From NCBI GenBank assembly GCA_963776935.1, contig CAVZOP010000009.1, positions 1 through 64,000 of the forward strand: a stretch of 64,000 nt of DNA, given 5' to 3'. The translations under genes and the position numbers were made by a program. The DNA is from JALOLG01 sp963776935 (GTDB taxonomy: Bacteria > Actinomycetota > Acidimicrobiia > Acidimicrobiales > Ilumatobacteraceae). The notes under the pieces are model-generated. The model did not search any database, had not been told where the DNA came from, and saw only the letters and a list, made by a program, of their open reading frames with translations. Below, in pieces: positions 45,625 to 54,580 of this stretch (positions within the stretch are counted from its first letter, which is position 1; every line of letters begins with the position of its first letter).

Positions 45625-46932
45625 TCACGGGCGGTAAGCGCCCGGCCGGGCGAGGAAGCGACGGTGCCACCGGCGCGGTGTGAGCATGACGGCGCGGGGC
45701 TCGTCCTCGAACATCCACCTGGCGAAGTTGCGGCGTCCCCAGGACCCACTGGCGGCGACGACTCGGATCGCCCCGCGCGCGCCGAGCGGATGGCGCAGCA
45801 CCCGGCCGAGCACCCGCGACATCGTGTGGTCGGCGAACAGGTGGTGGCGCACGGCCGACTCGTACGCGGCGCGCGCGGTCGACGGGTCGCCCGTCCCGGC
45901 CGCCAGGATCGCCTCCGCCGCGAGGCGGCCCGTGAGCAGTGCCTGCCCGATCCCCTCGCCCGTCATCACGTCGGTCGCCGCCGCCGCGTCACCGACGAAC
46001 ATCGTCCTCCCGTGGGTGAGCGTGACGTCGTCGACGCGGGCCGGGATCGGCCACGCCGTGTGCCGGTCCTCGAGCTCGAATCCCGGTCCGAGGGCGGCGA
46101 CGATGTGCGGGCGCTGGAGGAGGTCGGTCCACAGGTCCTTCATCTCGCCGACCCGCCGGCTGCGTTCGCGCAGGACGCCGAAGCCGATGTTCGCCCGGTT
46201 GCCGGGGAGCGGGAACGACCAGGCGTAGCCGGGGAGCAGATCGGCTTCGAACCACACGTAGAGGCGGTCGGCGGCCGGTCCGGTGACGCCGCTGACGTAC
46301 TGGCGGAAGGCGTGCCATTCGCCGAGGTAGCCGGGCTGGTTGACACCGAGCGCCTTGCGGACCGGACTCCACATCCCGTCGGCGGCGACGACGTACCCGG
46401 CCCGCACGGTGCCGACGCCGTCGATCTCGACGTCGATCGCATCAGCGGTCGTCGGGCCAGTTGTCGTGCTCGGCGCCGTCGACATGCCCGCGAACGAGCA
46501 ACCGTCGCGGACGTCGATTCCGGCCGCCCGGGTGAGGCGCACGAGTGCGTCGTCGAGCTCGCGCCGCGGCGCGACCGCGGCGAACTTCCCGTCGCTCGGG
46601 AGCGGCAGCTCGACCTCGCGACCCGACGGCGAGCGCAGCCACGCCGCGGTCACATCGTGCCAGCCCGTCACCGTCGACGGGTCGAGCCCGAGGTGCTCGA
46701 GCTCGCGGAGCGCGAGCGTGGTGAGCCCGTCGCCACAGCACTTGTCGCGCGGGAACACCGCCTTGTCGACGACGACCACGTGAGAGCCGCCACGATGGAG
46801 CTCGATCGCCGCCGCGGTGCCCGCCGGCCCGGCCCCGACGACGAGCACGTCGCACGTGAGCGCGGGCGTCGCCCGGTCGGCGTCAGAACCGGTGGCCGTC
46901 GCGGCGGATTGGGGAGGGGTGGACACTGGCAT
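45625..46932 (-). CDS. Geranylgeranyl reductase-like FAD-dependent oxidoreductase
   Basis: 435 residues. The FAD dinucleotide fold opens CDVLVVGAGPAGTAAAIELH, followed by VVDKAVFPRDKCCGDGLTTL, the family-specific RxxxCGxG-like block. The substrate-binding middle has AADGMWSPVRKALGVN and the LPGYAWSFPLPGNRANIGFG segment. The motif TMFVGDAAAATDVMTGEGIG lies at the FAD-site end, and the C-terminus (WMFEDEPRAVM) is typical. Members reduce isoprenoid chains of menaquinone or lipids, or act on other polycyclic substrates. Intact; no partner gene nearby. Confidence 0.8.
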   Translation of the reverse strand: MPVSTPPQSAATATGSDADRATPALTCDVLVVGAGPAGTAAAIELHRGGSHVVVVDKAVFPRDKCCGDGLTTLALRELEHLGLDPSTVTGWHDVTAAWLRSPSGREVELPLPSDGKFAAVAPRRELDDALVRLTRAAGIDVRDGCSFAGMSTAPSTTTGPTTADAIDVEIDGVGTVRAGYVVAADGMWSPVRKALGVNQPGYLGEWHAFRQYVSGVTGPAADRLYVWFEADLLPGYAWSFPLPGNRANIGFGVLRERSRRVGEMKDLWTDLLQRPHIVAALGPGFELEDRHTAWPIPARVDDVTLTHGRTMFVGDAAAATDVMTGEGIGQALLTGRLAAEAILAAGTGDPSTARAAYESAVRHHLFADHTMSRVLGRVLRHPLGARGAIRVVAASGSWGRRNFARWMFEDEPRAVMLTPRRWHRRFLARPGAYRP

Positions 46933-47099
46933 CGAGGCTACGGCCGACGGTTCGGCGAGTGCTCGGGCCGGCGGAGGAGCGGAATCATCGTCGGCTCACC
47001 TTCGGCGGACGAGTGCGCAGACCCTACGATGCGGCCGGAACCGAGAGAGCCGAACCACATCAGCGCCGCGGAGCACCGGGCGCAGCAGGAGGAAACAGG

Positions 47100-48017
47100 A
47101 TGAGTCGTCTGTGCGAAGGCCGGGTCGCGATCGTCACCGGAGCAGGCCGTGGCATCGGCCGCGAGCACGCACTCAGTCTCGCTCAACACGGTGCCAAGGT
47201 CGTCGTCAACGACCTCGGCGGAGCGGTCGACGGCAGTGGCGGCGACATCTCGCCGGCCCAGCAGGTCGTCGACGAGATCAAGGGGATGGGCGGCGAGGCG
47301 GTCGCCAACGGCGACAGCGTCGGCAGCTGGGAGGGCGCCCAGCGGCTCATCAACACCGCGATCGAGACGTTCGGCGATCTGCACGTCGTGGTCAACAACG
47401 CCGGCATCCTGCGCGACCGCGTGCTCGCCAACATGACCGAGGAGGAGTGGGACGCGGTCATCAACGTCCACCTCAAGGGCACGTTCGCGGTGTCGCGGTG
47501 GGCTGCCGCCTACTGGCGTGAGCGGGCCAAGTCGGGCGAGACGGTGAGCGGCCGGATCATCAACACGACCTCGGTGTCGGGCATCTACTGCAACCCCGGG
47601 CAGACCAACTACGGCGCCGCCAAGGCGGGGATCGCGGCGATGACGATCATCGCCTCCCTGGAGCTGAGTCGTTACGGCGTCACCGTGAACGCCGTGGCGC
47701 CGGTCGCCTTGACCCGCATGACCGAAGGCCTCGGCCCGGCGCCCGAGACCGACGAGGAGCGCGAGATGCGCTCGCCGCGGTGGATCGCGCCGATCGTGAC
47801 GTGGCTGGCGTCGGAGGAATCGGCCGACGTCACCGGCCGCATCTTCGAGGCGTCCGGCGACTTCCTCGCCGTGGCCGAGGGCTGGCAGCGCGGCCCGTCC
47901 GTCGCCCCCCTCGAGGACCCCACCCAGCTCGGTCCAGTCGTCGCCGACCTCGTCGGCAAGGCCCGCAAGAACTCCGGCATGGACGGCCGCCCCGGCACCT
48001 GGCCCCAGCCCCAATAA
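47100..48017 (+). CDS. SDR 3-hydroxyacyl-CoA dehydrogenase (MFE-type)
   Basis: 305 residues from the ATG at 47100, ribosome site AGGAGG. GRVAIVTGAGRGIGREHALS binds NAD; the long KVVVNDLGGAVDGSGGDISP loop identifies the (R)-hydroxyacyl-CoA type related to multifunctional beta-oxidation enzymes. Catalytic Ser in RIINTTSVSGIYCN and YxxxK in NYGAAKAGIAAM. The MaoC-type gene downstream would supply the hydratase, so they form a two-gene fatty- or steroid-CoA degradation pair. Copy B of the hairpin lies between them. Confidence 0.85.
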   Translation: MSRLCEGRVAIVTGAGRGIGREHALSLAQHGAKVVVNDLGGAVDGSGGDISPAQQVVDEIKGMGGEAVANGDSVGSWEGAQRLINTAIETFGDLHVVVNNAGILRDRVLANMTEEEWDAVINVHLKGTFAVSRWAAAYWRERAKSGETVSGRIINTTSVSGIYCNPGQTNYGAAKAGIAAMTIIASLELSRYGVTVNAVAPVALTRMTEGLGPAPETDEEREMRSPRWIAPIVTWLASEESADVTGRIFEASGDFLAVAEGWQRGPSVAPLEDPTQLGPVVADLVGKARKNSGMDGRPGTWPQPQ

Positions 48018-48032
48018 CCCCGAAACCCCGAA

Positions 48033-48075
48033 CTGTCTGCCTCAGATGAGCCCGCGGGCAGTCTGAGGCAGACAG
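48033..48075. repeat. Hairpin, copy B of the CTGTCTGCYTCAGA element
   Basis: CTGTCTGCCTCAGA (48033-48046) pairs perfectly with TCTGAGGCAGACAG (48062-48075). The loop holds a second dyad GCCCGCGGGC (48050-48059). It lies between the SDR stop and the MaoC start. Being within a likely operon, it may reduce read-through or protect the upstream mRNA end. Confidence 0.75.
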
Positions 48076-48110
48076 AACGGATGAAGCGTCGATGGAGATG
48101 AGGAGCGAAC

Positions 48111-48947
48111 ATGCCGTTGAACCCTGATGCGGTCGGGACCGAGAGCTCACCGACCGAGGCCAGCTGGACCAGCAAGGACGCCCTGCTGTACGCGGTCGGG
48201 ATCGGCGCCGGGACCGACGAGCTGGCGTTCACCACCGAGAACACCGCCAACGTGGAACAGGTCGTGTTCCCCACGTTCCCGGTGGTCATCGGGTGGGGCG
48301 CCGACAGCCCGATGCGCTCGATCGGGACGTTCAACCCGGCGCTGCTCGTGCACGGCCAGCAGGCGGTCACGTTGCATCGCCCGATCCCGGTCGCCGGCAC
48401 GGTGACGCTGCGGTCGAAGATCGCGGCGATGTACGACAAGGTCAAGGCGGCGGTCGTCGTCACCGAGACCGCCGCCGAGATGGACGGCGAGCCGCTGTAC
48501 ACCAATCGGGCGTCGGTGTTCATCCGTGGCGAAGGCGGATGGGGCGGCGACCGTGGCCCGTCCGGCCCTCAGAACGAGCCGCCGGACCGGGCGCCCGATC
48601 ACGAGGTGACCTACCAGACATCGCCCGACCAGGCGCTCGTCTACCGGCTGAGCGGCGACCGCAACCCGCTCCACTCCGACCCGGCGTTCGCGGCGATGGG
48701 CGGCTTCGACCGCCCGATCCTGCACGGGCTGTGCAGCTACGGGTTCACCGGCCGAGCACTGCTCCACTCGCTGTGCGACGGCGACCCGGCGAAGTTCCAC
48801 CACATCGAAGCGCGGTTCGCGTCACCCGTGCTGCCGGGTGACGCCCTGACCGTGCGGATGTGGACGACCGGCGACGGCGAGTCGGTGTTCACGACGTCCG
48901 TCGGCGACCGCCTGGTGATCGACCAGGGTCTGCTGCGTCACGAGTAG
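48111..48947 (+). CDS. MaoC-family enoyl-CoA hydratase 2
   Basis: 278 residues, two hot-dog folds. The C-terminal half has the hydratase-2 motif YRLSGDRNPLHSDPAFAAMG and FDRPILHGLCSYGFTGRALL; the catalytic Asp/His lie in SGDxNxxHxDP. The N-terminal half ends AEMDGEPLYTNRASVFIRGE. This enzyme hydrates trans-2-enoyl-CoA to the (R)-3-hydroxyacyl-CoA, exactly the substrate of the SDR upstream. Intact. Confidence 0.9.
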   Translation: MPLNPDAVGTESSPTEASWTSKDALLYAVGIGAGTDELAFTTENTANVEQVVFPTFPVVIGWGADSPMRSIGTFNPALLVHGQQAVTLHRPIPVAGTVTLRSKIAAMYDKVKAAVVVTETAAEMDGEPLYTNRASVFIRGEGGWGGDRGPSGPQNEPPDRAPDHEVTYQTSPDQALVYRLSGDRNPLHSDPAFAAMGGFDRPILHGLCSYGFTGRALLHSLCDGDPAKFHHIEARFASPVLPGDALTVRMWTTGDGESVFTTSVGDRLVIDQGLLRHE

Positions 48948-48973
48948 CGCGAATCCACCAAGCCCCGGGGCCG

Positions 48974-49019
48974 CCCCCGCACGACCACGCTATCGCCCGA
49001 GCGGTCGTGGCGGCGGGGG
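48974..49019. terminator. Hairpin terminator between convergent MaoC and EthD-like genes
   Basis: CCCCCG (48974-48979) and CACGACC (48980-48986) pair with GGTCGTG (49003-49009) and CGGGGG (49014-49019), with a small internal bulge. It lies 26 bases after MaoC and 13 before the EthD-like stop, fitting a two-way terminator. Confidence 0.55.
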
Positions 49020-49032
49020 ACGGTTGTGACGA

Positions 49033-49323
49033 TCAGACGACGACGTCGCTGATGACCAGGGTGGGCTGGATCGTCGTGTAGTTGGCGACGTCGCCCATGA
49101 TCTCGGCGCCGTGCTCTTTCATGGCACCGTTGAAGCCGTCCATGTCGTCGACGAGCGCCCAGCCGATGGCCTCGTACGGGCCGCTGACCACCTTGTCGAC
49201 GCCCCAGCCCTTGCAGTGGTCGCCGAGCCGCTCGGCCAACAGCGGCATGTGGGAGGTGGTGTAGTAGTCGAGGTCGAACGAAGCGCCCTCGGTGGTCGGG
49301 TACAGGATCGTCACACGGTTCAT
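49033..49323 (-). CDS. EthD-family small protein
   Basis: 96 residues, begins NRVTILYPTTEGASFDLDYY and has the TSHMPLLAERLGDHCKGWGV block and a GAEIMGDVANYTTIQPTLVI end, the ferredoxin-like fold of EthD/REDY-type proteins. The FDxxYYxxxHxPL motif is typical. Members occur in degradation pathways and some act as dimeric enzymes; no catalytic role can be assigned here. Convergent with MaoC and divergent from the FMN oxidase. Confidence 0.75.
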   Translation of the reverse strand: MNRVTILYPTTEGASFDLDYYTTSHMPLLAERLGDHCKGWGVDKVVSGPYEAIGWALVDDMDGFNGAMKEHGAEIMGDVANYTTIQPTLVISDVVV

Positions 49324-49383
49324 GACCCGAGTCTCGCGCGGCGAGGGGTCATCGGAAGAGGTCGACGATTAGAGTCGGCGGGC

Positions 49384-50598
49384 GTGGGGATGATCGAGAC
49401 GTTCCGATCGGTGGTCCGGTTCAAGCCGATCGAGCTCGACCGGGTGAAGCGCCGTCTCGACGGCGTCGCGACCGTCGACGACCTCCGTGCGATCGCTCGG
49501 AAGCGACTGCCGCGGGGCGTGTTCGACTACATCGACGGCGGCGCCGAGGACGAGCGCTCGATGGCTCGCAACGTCGGTGCGTTCGGACGGATCGAGTTCC
49601 GCCCGCGCGTGCTGCGCGACGTCAGCCGGGTCGATCCCAGCACCGAGTTGTTCGGCCGCCGCTTGGCGTTCCCGTTGATCCTCTCTCCGACCGGGTTCAC
49701 CCGCATCGCCGACTCGCAGGGCGAGCTGGCGGTGGCACGCGCCGCCCAACGCGCCGGTATCCCGTACTCGCTGTCGACGGTCTCGACACGGTCGATCGAG
49801 GAGGTCGCCGCCGTCTCCGACGGTCCCAAGTGGTTCCAGGTCTACACGTGGCGCGACCGTGGTCTCGTGCGTGAGCTCGTCGAGCGCTCGGCCGCAGCCG
49901 GGTACGAGGCGTTGTGGCTGACGGTCGACACGGCCGTGCTCGGACGGCGTGAGCGCGACGTCCGCCGGGGCTTCACGCTGCCGCCCAAGATCGGGCTCGA
50001 GACGATCTTCGACGGCGCGTTCCACCCCGGCTGGACGCTCGATTTCCTCCGCGCCGAACCGATCACGTTCTCGAACGTCGTCGACAAGGGTGTCGACGAC
50101 GGCAGGACCGCGGTGTCCCTCGCCGGCCAGGTGCAGTCCCAGTTCGATCCGTCGCTGTCGTGGGACGACGTCGAGTGGCTGCGGTCGATCTGGGACGGCC
50201 CGATCGTGCTGAAGGGGATCCAGACCGTCGCCGACGCCAAGCAGGCCGTCGCCTCGGGCGTCGCCGGGATCGCCCTGTCGAATCACGGTGGGCGCCAACT
50301 CGACGACGCGCCGACCCCGATCGAGCTCGTCGAGCCGGTCGCCCAGGAGGTCGGTGGCCAGATCGCGATCATCTGCGACGGCGGGATCAGGCGCGGCAGC
50401 GACATCGTGAAGGCGCTGGCGCTGGGCGCCGACGCGTGCTCCGCCGGTCGGGCCTACCTGTACGCGCTCGGCGCGGCGGGCGAGCGTGGCGTCGACCACA
50501 TGCTCGGCATCCTGCACGACGGGGTCGTCAGGACGATGGCGCTCAGCGGCTGCCGGACGATCGACGAGATCGACCGCTCGCTCGTCGCCTGGCGCTGA
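49384..50598 (+). CDS. FMN-dependent alpha-hydroxy acid dehydrogenase/oxidase
   Basis: 404 residues from GTG 49384 (ATG 49390 is close). Fold blocks in order: IDGGAEDERSMARNVGAFGR, ELFGRRLAFPLILSPTGFTR, PYSLSTVSTRSIEEVAAVSD, WFQVYTW, LTVDTAVLGRRERDVRRGF, the FMN Lys in IVLKGIQTVADAKQAV, and the catalytic His in LSNHGGRQLDDAPTPIELV, followed by IICDGGIRRGSDIVKALALG. It oxidises L-lactate or related acids to keto acids, passing electrons to O2 or the respiratory chain. Related to MftD-like proteins too, but no mycofactocin genes are seen here. Intact. Confidence 0.85.
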   Translation: MGMIETFRSVVRFKPIELDRVKRRLDGVATVDDLRAIARKRLPRGVFDYIDGGAEDERSMARNVGAFGRIEFRPRVLRDVSRVDPSTELFGRRLAFPLILSPTGFTRIADSQGELAVARAAQRAGIPYSLSTVSTRSIEEVAAVSDGPKWFQVYTWRDRGLVRELVERSAAAGYEALWLTVDTAVLGRRERDVRRGFTLPPKIGLETIFDGAFHPGWTLDFLRAEPITFSNVVDKGVDDGRTAVSLAGQVQSQFDPSLSWDDVEWLRSIWDGPIVLKGIQTVADAKQAVASGVAGIALSNHGGRQLDDAPTPIELVEPVAQEVGGQIAIICDGGIRRGSDIVKALALGADACSAGRAYLYALGAAGERGVDHMLGILHDGVVRTMALSGCRTIDEIDRSLVAWR

Positions 50599-50625
50599 CC
50601 CGGCGCGCCAGACGCACCGGACGGT

Positions 50626-51972
50626 TCACCCGAGCAGCGCCGCGACCGCGTCGGCGAACACCTCGGTGTGGCGGTCGACGGTCGACTCGGTGTGGAACGG
50701 CGACAGCAACGCCATGTTGTGGAACGGCGTCAGCAGGATCCCCCGGTTCATCGCCCACAGGTGCATGAACGCGTCGAGCTCCTCGTCGACGGCGGCAGCC
50801 GCCGCGGCACCGTCACGCGGCGGTGGGCAGAACCAGTACTCGGCCCGGCACCCGAGCCGCTGCACGGTCCACGCCAGCCCGGCGTCGTCGATGACGCCGG
50901 CGACGCCGTCGGCCCATCTGGTGGCGAGCGGGATCATGACGGCGTAGTCGTCGTCGAGGAGGGCGCTCGACAACGTCGCCCGCGTCGCCGCCAGCGACAG
51001 CGCACTCGCGGTCAGCGTCCCACCGATCCCAGACACGTCGGCCTCGTGCCCGTTGATCGGGTCCTGGAGCCGGGCCGCGATGTCGGCGGTCATCCCGTAC
51101 GCGGCGGCCGGCACGCCGCCGGCGATCGGCTTGCCGATCACGAAGAAGTCGGGTTCGAGGTCCCATGCCGCGGTGCACCCGCCGGGCCCGGCACAGATCG
51201 TGTGGGTTTCGTCGATGACGAGCAACGAGCCGTGCCGACGGGTGATGTCACGCACGCCGGCGTGGTATCCGGGCTCGGGCAGGACGATGCCGATGTTCGT
51301 CAGCGCCGGTTCCATCAGCACGGCCGCGACGTCGCCGTGGGCGAGCGCCGCGTCGAGCGCATCGAGATCGTTGAACGGCACGACCCGAGTCGTCAGCGCC
51401 GGATCGACCTGGGCGCCGATCGAGCCGGGGCGGGCGACCACCTCACCGTGAGGGTCGAGGATCACGAGCGTCTCGTCGACGGTGCCGTGGTAGCACCAGT
51501 CCATCACGCAGATCTTCGGACGGCCGGTGAGGTGGCGGGCGAAGCGCAACACGAAGCGGTTGGCGTCGGTCGCCGTCATCGCCATCTGCCAGCGCGGGAG
51601 CCGGAACCGCCGGGTGAGCTCGCCGGCGACCCACGCCGCGTCGGCGGTCGGGAGCATCGTCGTGATGCCGCGCTCGGCCTGACGGGCGATGGCGTCGGCC
51701 ACCTGGGGGAGCGCGTGGCCGGTCATCGCTCCGGTGTCGCCGAGGCAGAAGTCGACGTACTCGTTGCCGTCGACATCGGTGCACCGCGCCCCGTTGGCCT
51801 CGGCGACGAACAGCGGGAACGCGCCCGGCCAGCGCGTCATCCACGGCATCGGCACCCCGGCGAGCAGGTGCTCACGAGCCTCTTCGGCGAGCTCCGCCGA
51901 GCCCGGGTGCAGCTCGACGAAACGCGATTCTTCCTGGGCGAACAGTTCTGCCAGTCGCCCCCGGTCGATCAT
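50626..51972 (-). CDS. Class III PLP aminotransferase, glutamate-1-semialdehyde aminomutase-like
   Basis: 448 residues from the ATG at 51972. Blocks: FVELHPGSAELAEEAREHLL, VPMPWMTRWPGAFPLFVAEA, VDFCLGDTGAMTGHALPQVA; VIDETHTICAGPGG with the PLP Asp; PLP Lys in FFVIGKPIAGGVPAAAYGMT. A typical HemL has SYGP/GAxxGHAxP; DTGAMTGHAxP suggests a relative, not true HemL, so transamination of a keto acid is as likely as aminomutase action. It follows proS with hairpin copy C between. Intact. Confidence 0.8.
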   Translation of the reverse strand: MIDRGRLAELFAQEESRFVELHPGSAELAEEAREHLLAGVPMPWMTRWPGAFPLFVAEANGARCTDVDGNEYVDFCLGDTGAMTGHALPQVADAIARQAERGITTMLPTADAAWVAGELTRRFRLPRWQMAMTATDANRFVLRFARHLTGRPKICVMDWCYHGTVDETLVILDPHGEVVARPGSIGAQVDPALTTRVVPFNDLDALDAALAHGDVAAVLMEPALTNIGIVLPEPGYHAGVRDITRRHGSLLVIDETHTICAGPGGCTAAWDLEPDFFVIGKPIAGGVPAAAYGMTADIAARLQDPINGHEADVSGIGGTLTASALSLAATRATLSSALLDDDYAVMIPLATRWADGVAGVIDDAGLAWTVQRLGCRAEYWFCPPPRDGAAAAAAVDEELDAFMHLWAMNRGILLTPFHNMALLSPFHTESTVDRHTEVFADAVAALLG

Positions 51973-51983
51973 CGCCCAAATCC

Positions 51984-52036
51984 CCGAACTGTCTGCTTCA
52001 TACTGCCCGTGGCTTCGTCTCAGGCAGACAGTTCGG
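51984..52036. repeat. Hairpin, copy C of the CTGTCTGCYTCAGA element
   Basis: CCGAACTGTCTGCTTCA (51984-52000) pairs with CAGGCAGACAGTTCGG (52021-52036), with one G-U-type mismatch. The repaired proS frame ends with a TGA inside the right arm (52020-52022), so the element overlaps the end of an essential gene. It separates proS from the aminotransferase, both leftward. Confidence 0.75.
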
Positions 52037-53806
52037 TCAGGTGGGGGACGATTTCGAGGGAGGGGGATGTCGGTGCGGGTGCCGGTGCGGCGGTCCTTGA
52101 CCTCGATCGTGCTCGTCGACGGGTCGTCGGTGAGGCCGCGGCCGACGACGACGATGGTCGGAACGCCGATCAGCTCGGCGTCCTTGAACTTGACGCCGGG
52201 TGAGACGCCACTGCGATCGTCGAGCAGCACGCGCACGCCGGCCGCCTCCAGGTCGGTCGCGATCCGCTCGGCCGCCGGACCCTGTGGTCCGCCGTCCTTG
52301 CCGGCCACGACGATGTGGACGTCGGCGGGGGCGACCTCGCGCGGCCAGCACAGCCCGAGCTCGTCGTAGGTCGCCTCGGCGATCGCCGCCACCGCGCGTG
52401 ACACGCCGATGCCGTACGACCCCATCGTCACCGTGACCTGCTTGCCCGATTCGTCCTGCACCGTCAGCCCCAACTTGTCGGCATACAGGCGGCCGAGCTG
52501 GAAGATGTGGCCGATCTCGATGCCGCGGGCGATCTCGAGCGGTGATCCGCAGACCGGACACAGGTCGCCGTCGACGATCTCGGTGGCATCGATCACGCCG
52601 TCGGCGGTGAAGTCGCGTCCGTACACGAGGTCGATCACGTGGTTGCCGGGCGAGTTGGCGCCCGTGACCCAGCGCGTGCCCTCGACGATCCGCGGGTCGA
52701 CGACGAATCGGATGCCGGACGTGCCATCGGTGCCGAGCGCACCGGGTCCGATGTAGCCCTTCACGAGCGCCGGGTGAGCGCCGAAGTCGTCCTCGGTGAA
52801 CGGCTCGACCTCGGCCGGGGCGACCTGCGCCTCGAGCCGCTTGAGGTCGACCTCGCGGTCGCCGGGAACGCCGACCGCGAGCGGCTCGACGGTGCCGTCC
52901 GGGTGGCGCAGCTTGACGACCACGTTCTTCAACGTGTCGCCGGCGTTCCAATCGCGGTCGTCACCGTCAGGCGAGATCCGCCGCAGGTCGTCGCGCGCGT
53001 TGAGGAGGTCGACGAGCGTGGCGATCGTCGGCGTGTCGGGCGTGTCGGCGACGCGCGCCGCCGGCAACTCCGTCGTACGGCACCGGCGGCGGCACCGGGA
53101 TGCGTACCGCCTCGGTGTTCGCCGCGTAGTCGCAGTTGGTGCACCGCACGAACGTGTCCTCGCCGACCTCGAGCGGGGCGAGGAACTCCTCGCTCGCCGA
53201 GCCGCCCATCGCGCCCGACATCGCCGACACGATCACGTACGGCAGGCCGAGGCGGTCGAACGTCTTGATGTAGGCGGCGCGGTGCAACGCGTACGACTCC
53301 TGCAGCCCGGCGTCGTCGATGTCGAACGAGTACGAGTCCTTCATCACGAACTCGCGCCCGCGCAGCAGGCCGGCGCGGGGTCGCGCCTCGTCGCGGAACT
53401 TGGTCTGGATCTGGTAGATGTGCAGCGGCAGGTCGCGGTACGACGAGTAGAGATCCTTCACGAGGAGCGTGAACATCTCCTCGTGCGTCGGGGCGAGGAG
53501 GAAGTCGTTGCCGCGGCGGTCCTTGAGGCGGAACAGGTTGTCGCCGTACTCGGTCCAGCGGTTGGAGATCTCGTACGGCTCCCTCGGCAGGAGCGCCGGG
53601 AAGTGCACCTCCTGGAACCCGGCCGCGTCCATCTCCTCGCGGACGATGGTCTCGACGTTGCGGTAGACGATCCACCCGAGCGGCAGCCACGTGAACCCAC
53701 CTGGTGCGGCGCGGCGGATGTAGCCGGCCCGCACGAGCAGCCGGTGTGACGGCACCTCGGCGTCGGACGGATCCTCCCGCAGGGTCCGCAGGAACAGGGT
53801 CGACAT
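52020..53806 (-). CDS. proS: Prolyl-tRNA synthetase, two frameshifts
   Basis: About 596 residues, bacterial-type class IIa synthetase with the editing insertion. The ATG at 53806: MSTLFLRTLREDPSDAEVPS, motif 1 RAGYIRRAAPGGFTWLPLG, motif 2 around FRDEARPRAGLLRGREFVMK, then the insertion domain. Near 53,068 an indel breaks the frame; the other frame resumes ELPAARVADTPDTPTIATLV. Motif 3 is SYGIGVSRAVAAIAEATYDE, and the anticodon-binding domain follows (VHIVVAGKDGGPQGPAAERI). Near 52,060 a second slip hides the usual end, LEIVPHLTELSA, with a stop inside hairpin copy C. An essential enzyme, so the breaks are almost certainly sequence errors. Confidence 0.95.
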
Positions 53807-53841
53807 CCGCAGCACCCGGGCAAGATACCCCCCGCCCCGGA

Positions 53842-53847
53842 TATACT
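53842..53847 (+). promoter_or_regulatory. TATACT, candidate -10 of the rimP operon
   Basis: A good -10 hexamer lies 113 bases before rimP in the divergent gap with proS. No convincing -35 hexamer sits 17 bases upstream, so confidence is limited. Confidence 0.3.
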
Positions 53848-53877
53848 CGGAGGCCGCTGTTTGGTTTGCGGAACCGG

Positions 53878-53903
53878 AAGGCGTGGGGTTCGCCCCACGC
53901 CTT
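53878..53903 (+). terminator. Leader hairpin with TTCG loop upstream of rimP
   Basis: AAGGCGTGGGG and CCCCACGCCTT pair perfectly around a TTCG tetraloop, followed by TGTTTGTGG. Lying in the presumed rimP leader, it resembles an intrinsic terminator or attenuator in front of a translation operon. The following U-tract is interrupted, so termination would be partial. Confidence 0.6.
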
Positions 53904-53959
53904 GTTTGTGGAAGGACCCGGTCTCGGTAGGAGGCCAGTAGCAGGAGAGGAGGATCGGC

Positions 53960-54580
53960 ATGAAGATCACGCATGATGACGGCCCCGTCGTCGCCCGCGT
54001 GCGCAACCTCGTCGACCCGATCGCCTCCGATCTCGGCCTCGACGTCTACGACGTCGAACAGCGCGGCGACACCCTGCGAGTCACGCTCGACACGCCTCCA
54101 GGATCGGCCAGCGGGGTCGACCTCGACAGCTTGCCCTGGCCACCCGGCTGGTGTCGCGCGACCTCGACCACGACGATCCGTTGCCCGGCCACTACACGCT
54201 CGAGGTCACGAGCCCGGGCGTCGAGCGCATCTCTGCGCACGCCTGCCCACTTCCAGCGCGAGATCGGGCAAGACCCTCACCGTCCGTCTGGCCGACGTCG
54301 GCAACGAGCAGCGCCGGCTCGAGGGTGTGCTCGTCGCCGCCGACGACACGACGGCGACGCTCGAGGTCGCCGACCCCGACACCGGTGCGCCGGTCGCCCG
54401 GGTCATCGCCTACGACCAGATCGACCGTGCCCGACGGTGTTCGTGTGGGGTCCGCAAGCCGAAGCCGGGCGGGCCGAAGCGGGCGCCACGACACCTGGTA
54501 GCCGCTCGAAGAAGCCAGAAACGAGCACGCCGGAAACGAGAAACCCAGAATCGAGCAACAAGGAGAAGCAGTCGTCGTGA
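53960..54580 (+). CDS. rimP: Ribosome maturation factor RimP, frameshifted
   Basis: About 206 residues with several indels. The ATG at 53960 has GGAGAGGAGGATCGGC. The N-terminus reads VVARVRNLVDPIASDLGLDV, YDVEQRGDTLRVTLDTPPGS; near 54,130 a missing G slips the frame to ATRLVSRDLDHDDPLPGHYT and LEVTSPGVER, the family signature. After further slips comes REIGKTLTVRLADVGNEQRR and the LEVADPDTGAPVARVIAYDQ end plus a Ser/Thr/Glu tail. RimP helps assemble the 30S subunit. First gene of the rimP-nusA-infB operon; its stop overlaps nusA (GTGA). Confidence 0.9.
   Translation: MKITHDDGPVVARVRNLVDPIASDLGLDVYDVEQRGDTLRVTLDTPPGSASGVDLDSLPWPPGWCRATSTTTIRCPATTRSRSRARASSASLRTPAHFQREIGQDPHRPSGRRRQRAAPARGCARRRRRHDGDARGRRPRHRCAGRPGHRLRPDRPCPTVFVWGPQAEAGRAEAGATTPGSRSKKPETSTPETRNPESSNKEKQSS

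Noticed and set aside
53820..53959. tRNA gene (metY-type) upstream of rimP
   Set aside because: In some bacteria an initiator tRNA precedes rimP. No cloverleaf can be drawn here; the only structure is the TTCG hairpin.
53807..53974. Upstream extension of proS beyond 53,806
   Set aside because: The open frame continues upstream but reads antisense to the rimP leader and lacks family similarity. MSTLFLRTLREDPS is the usual start.
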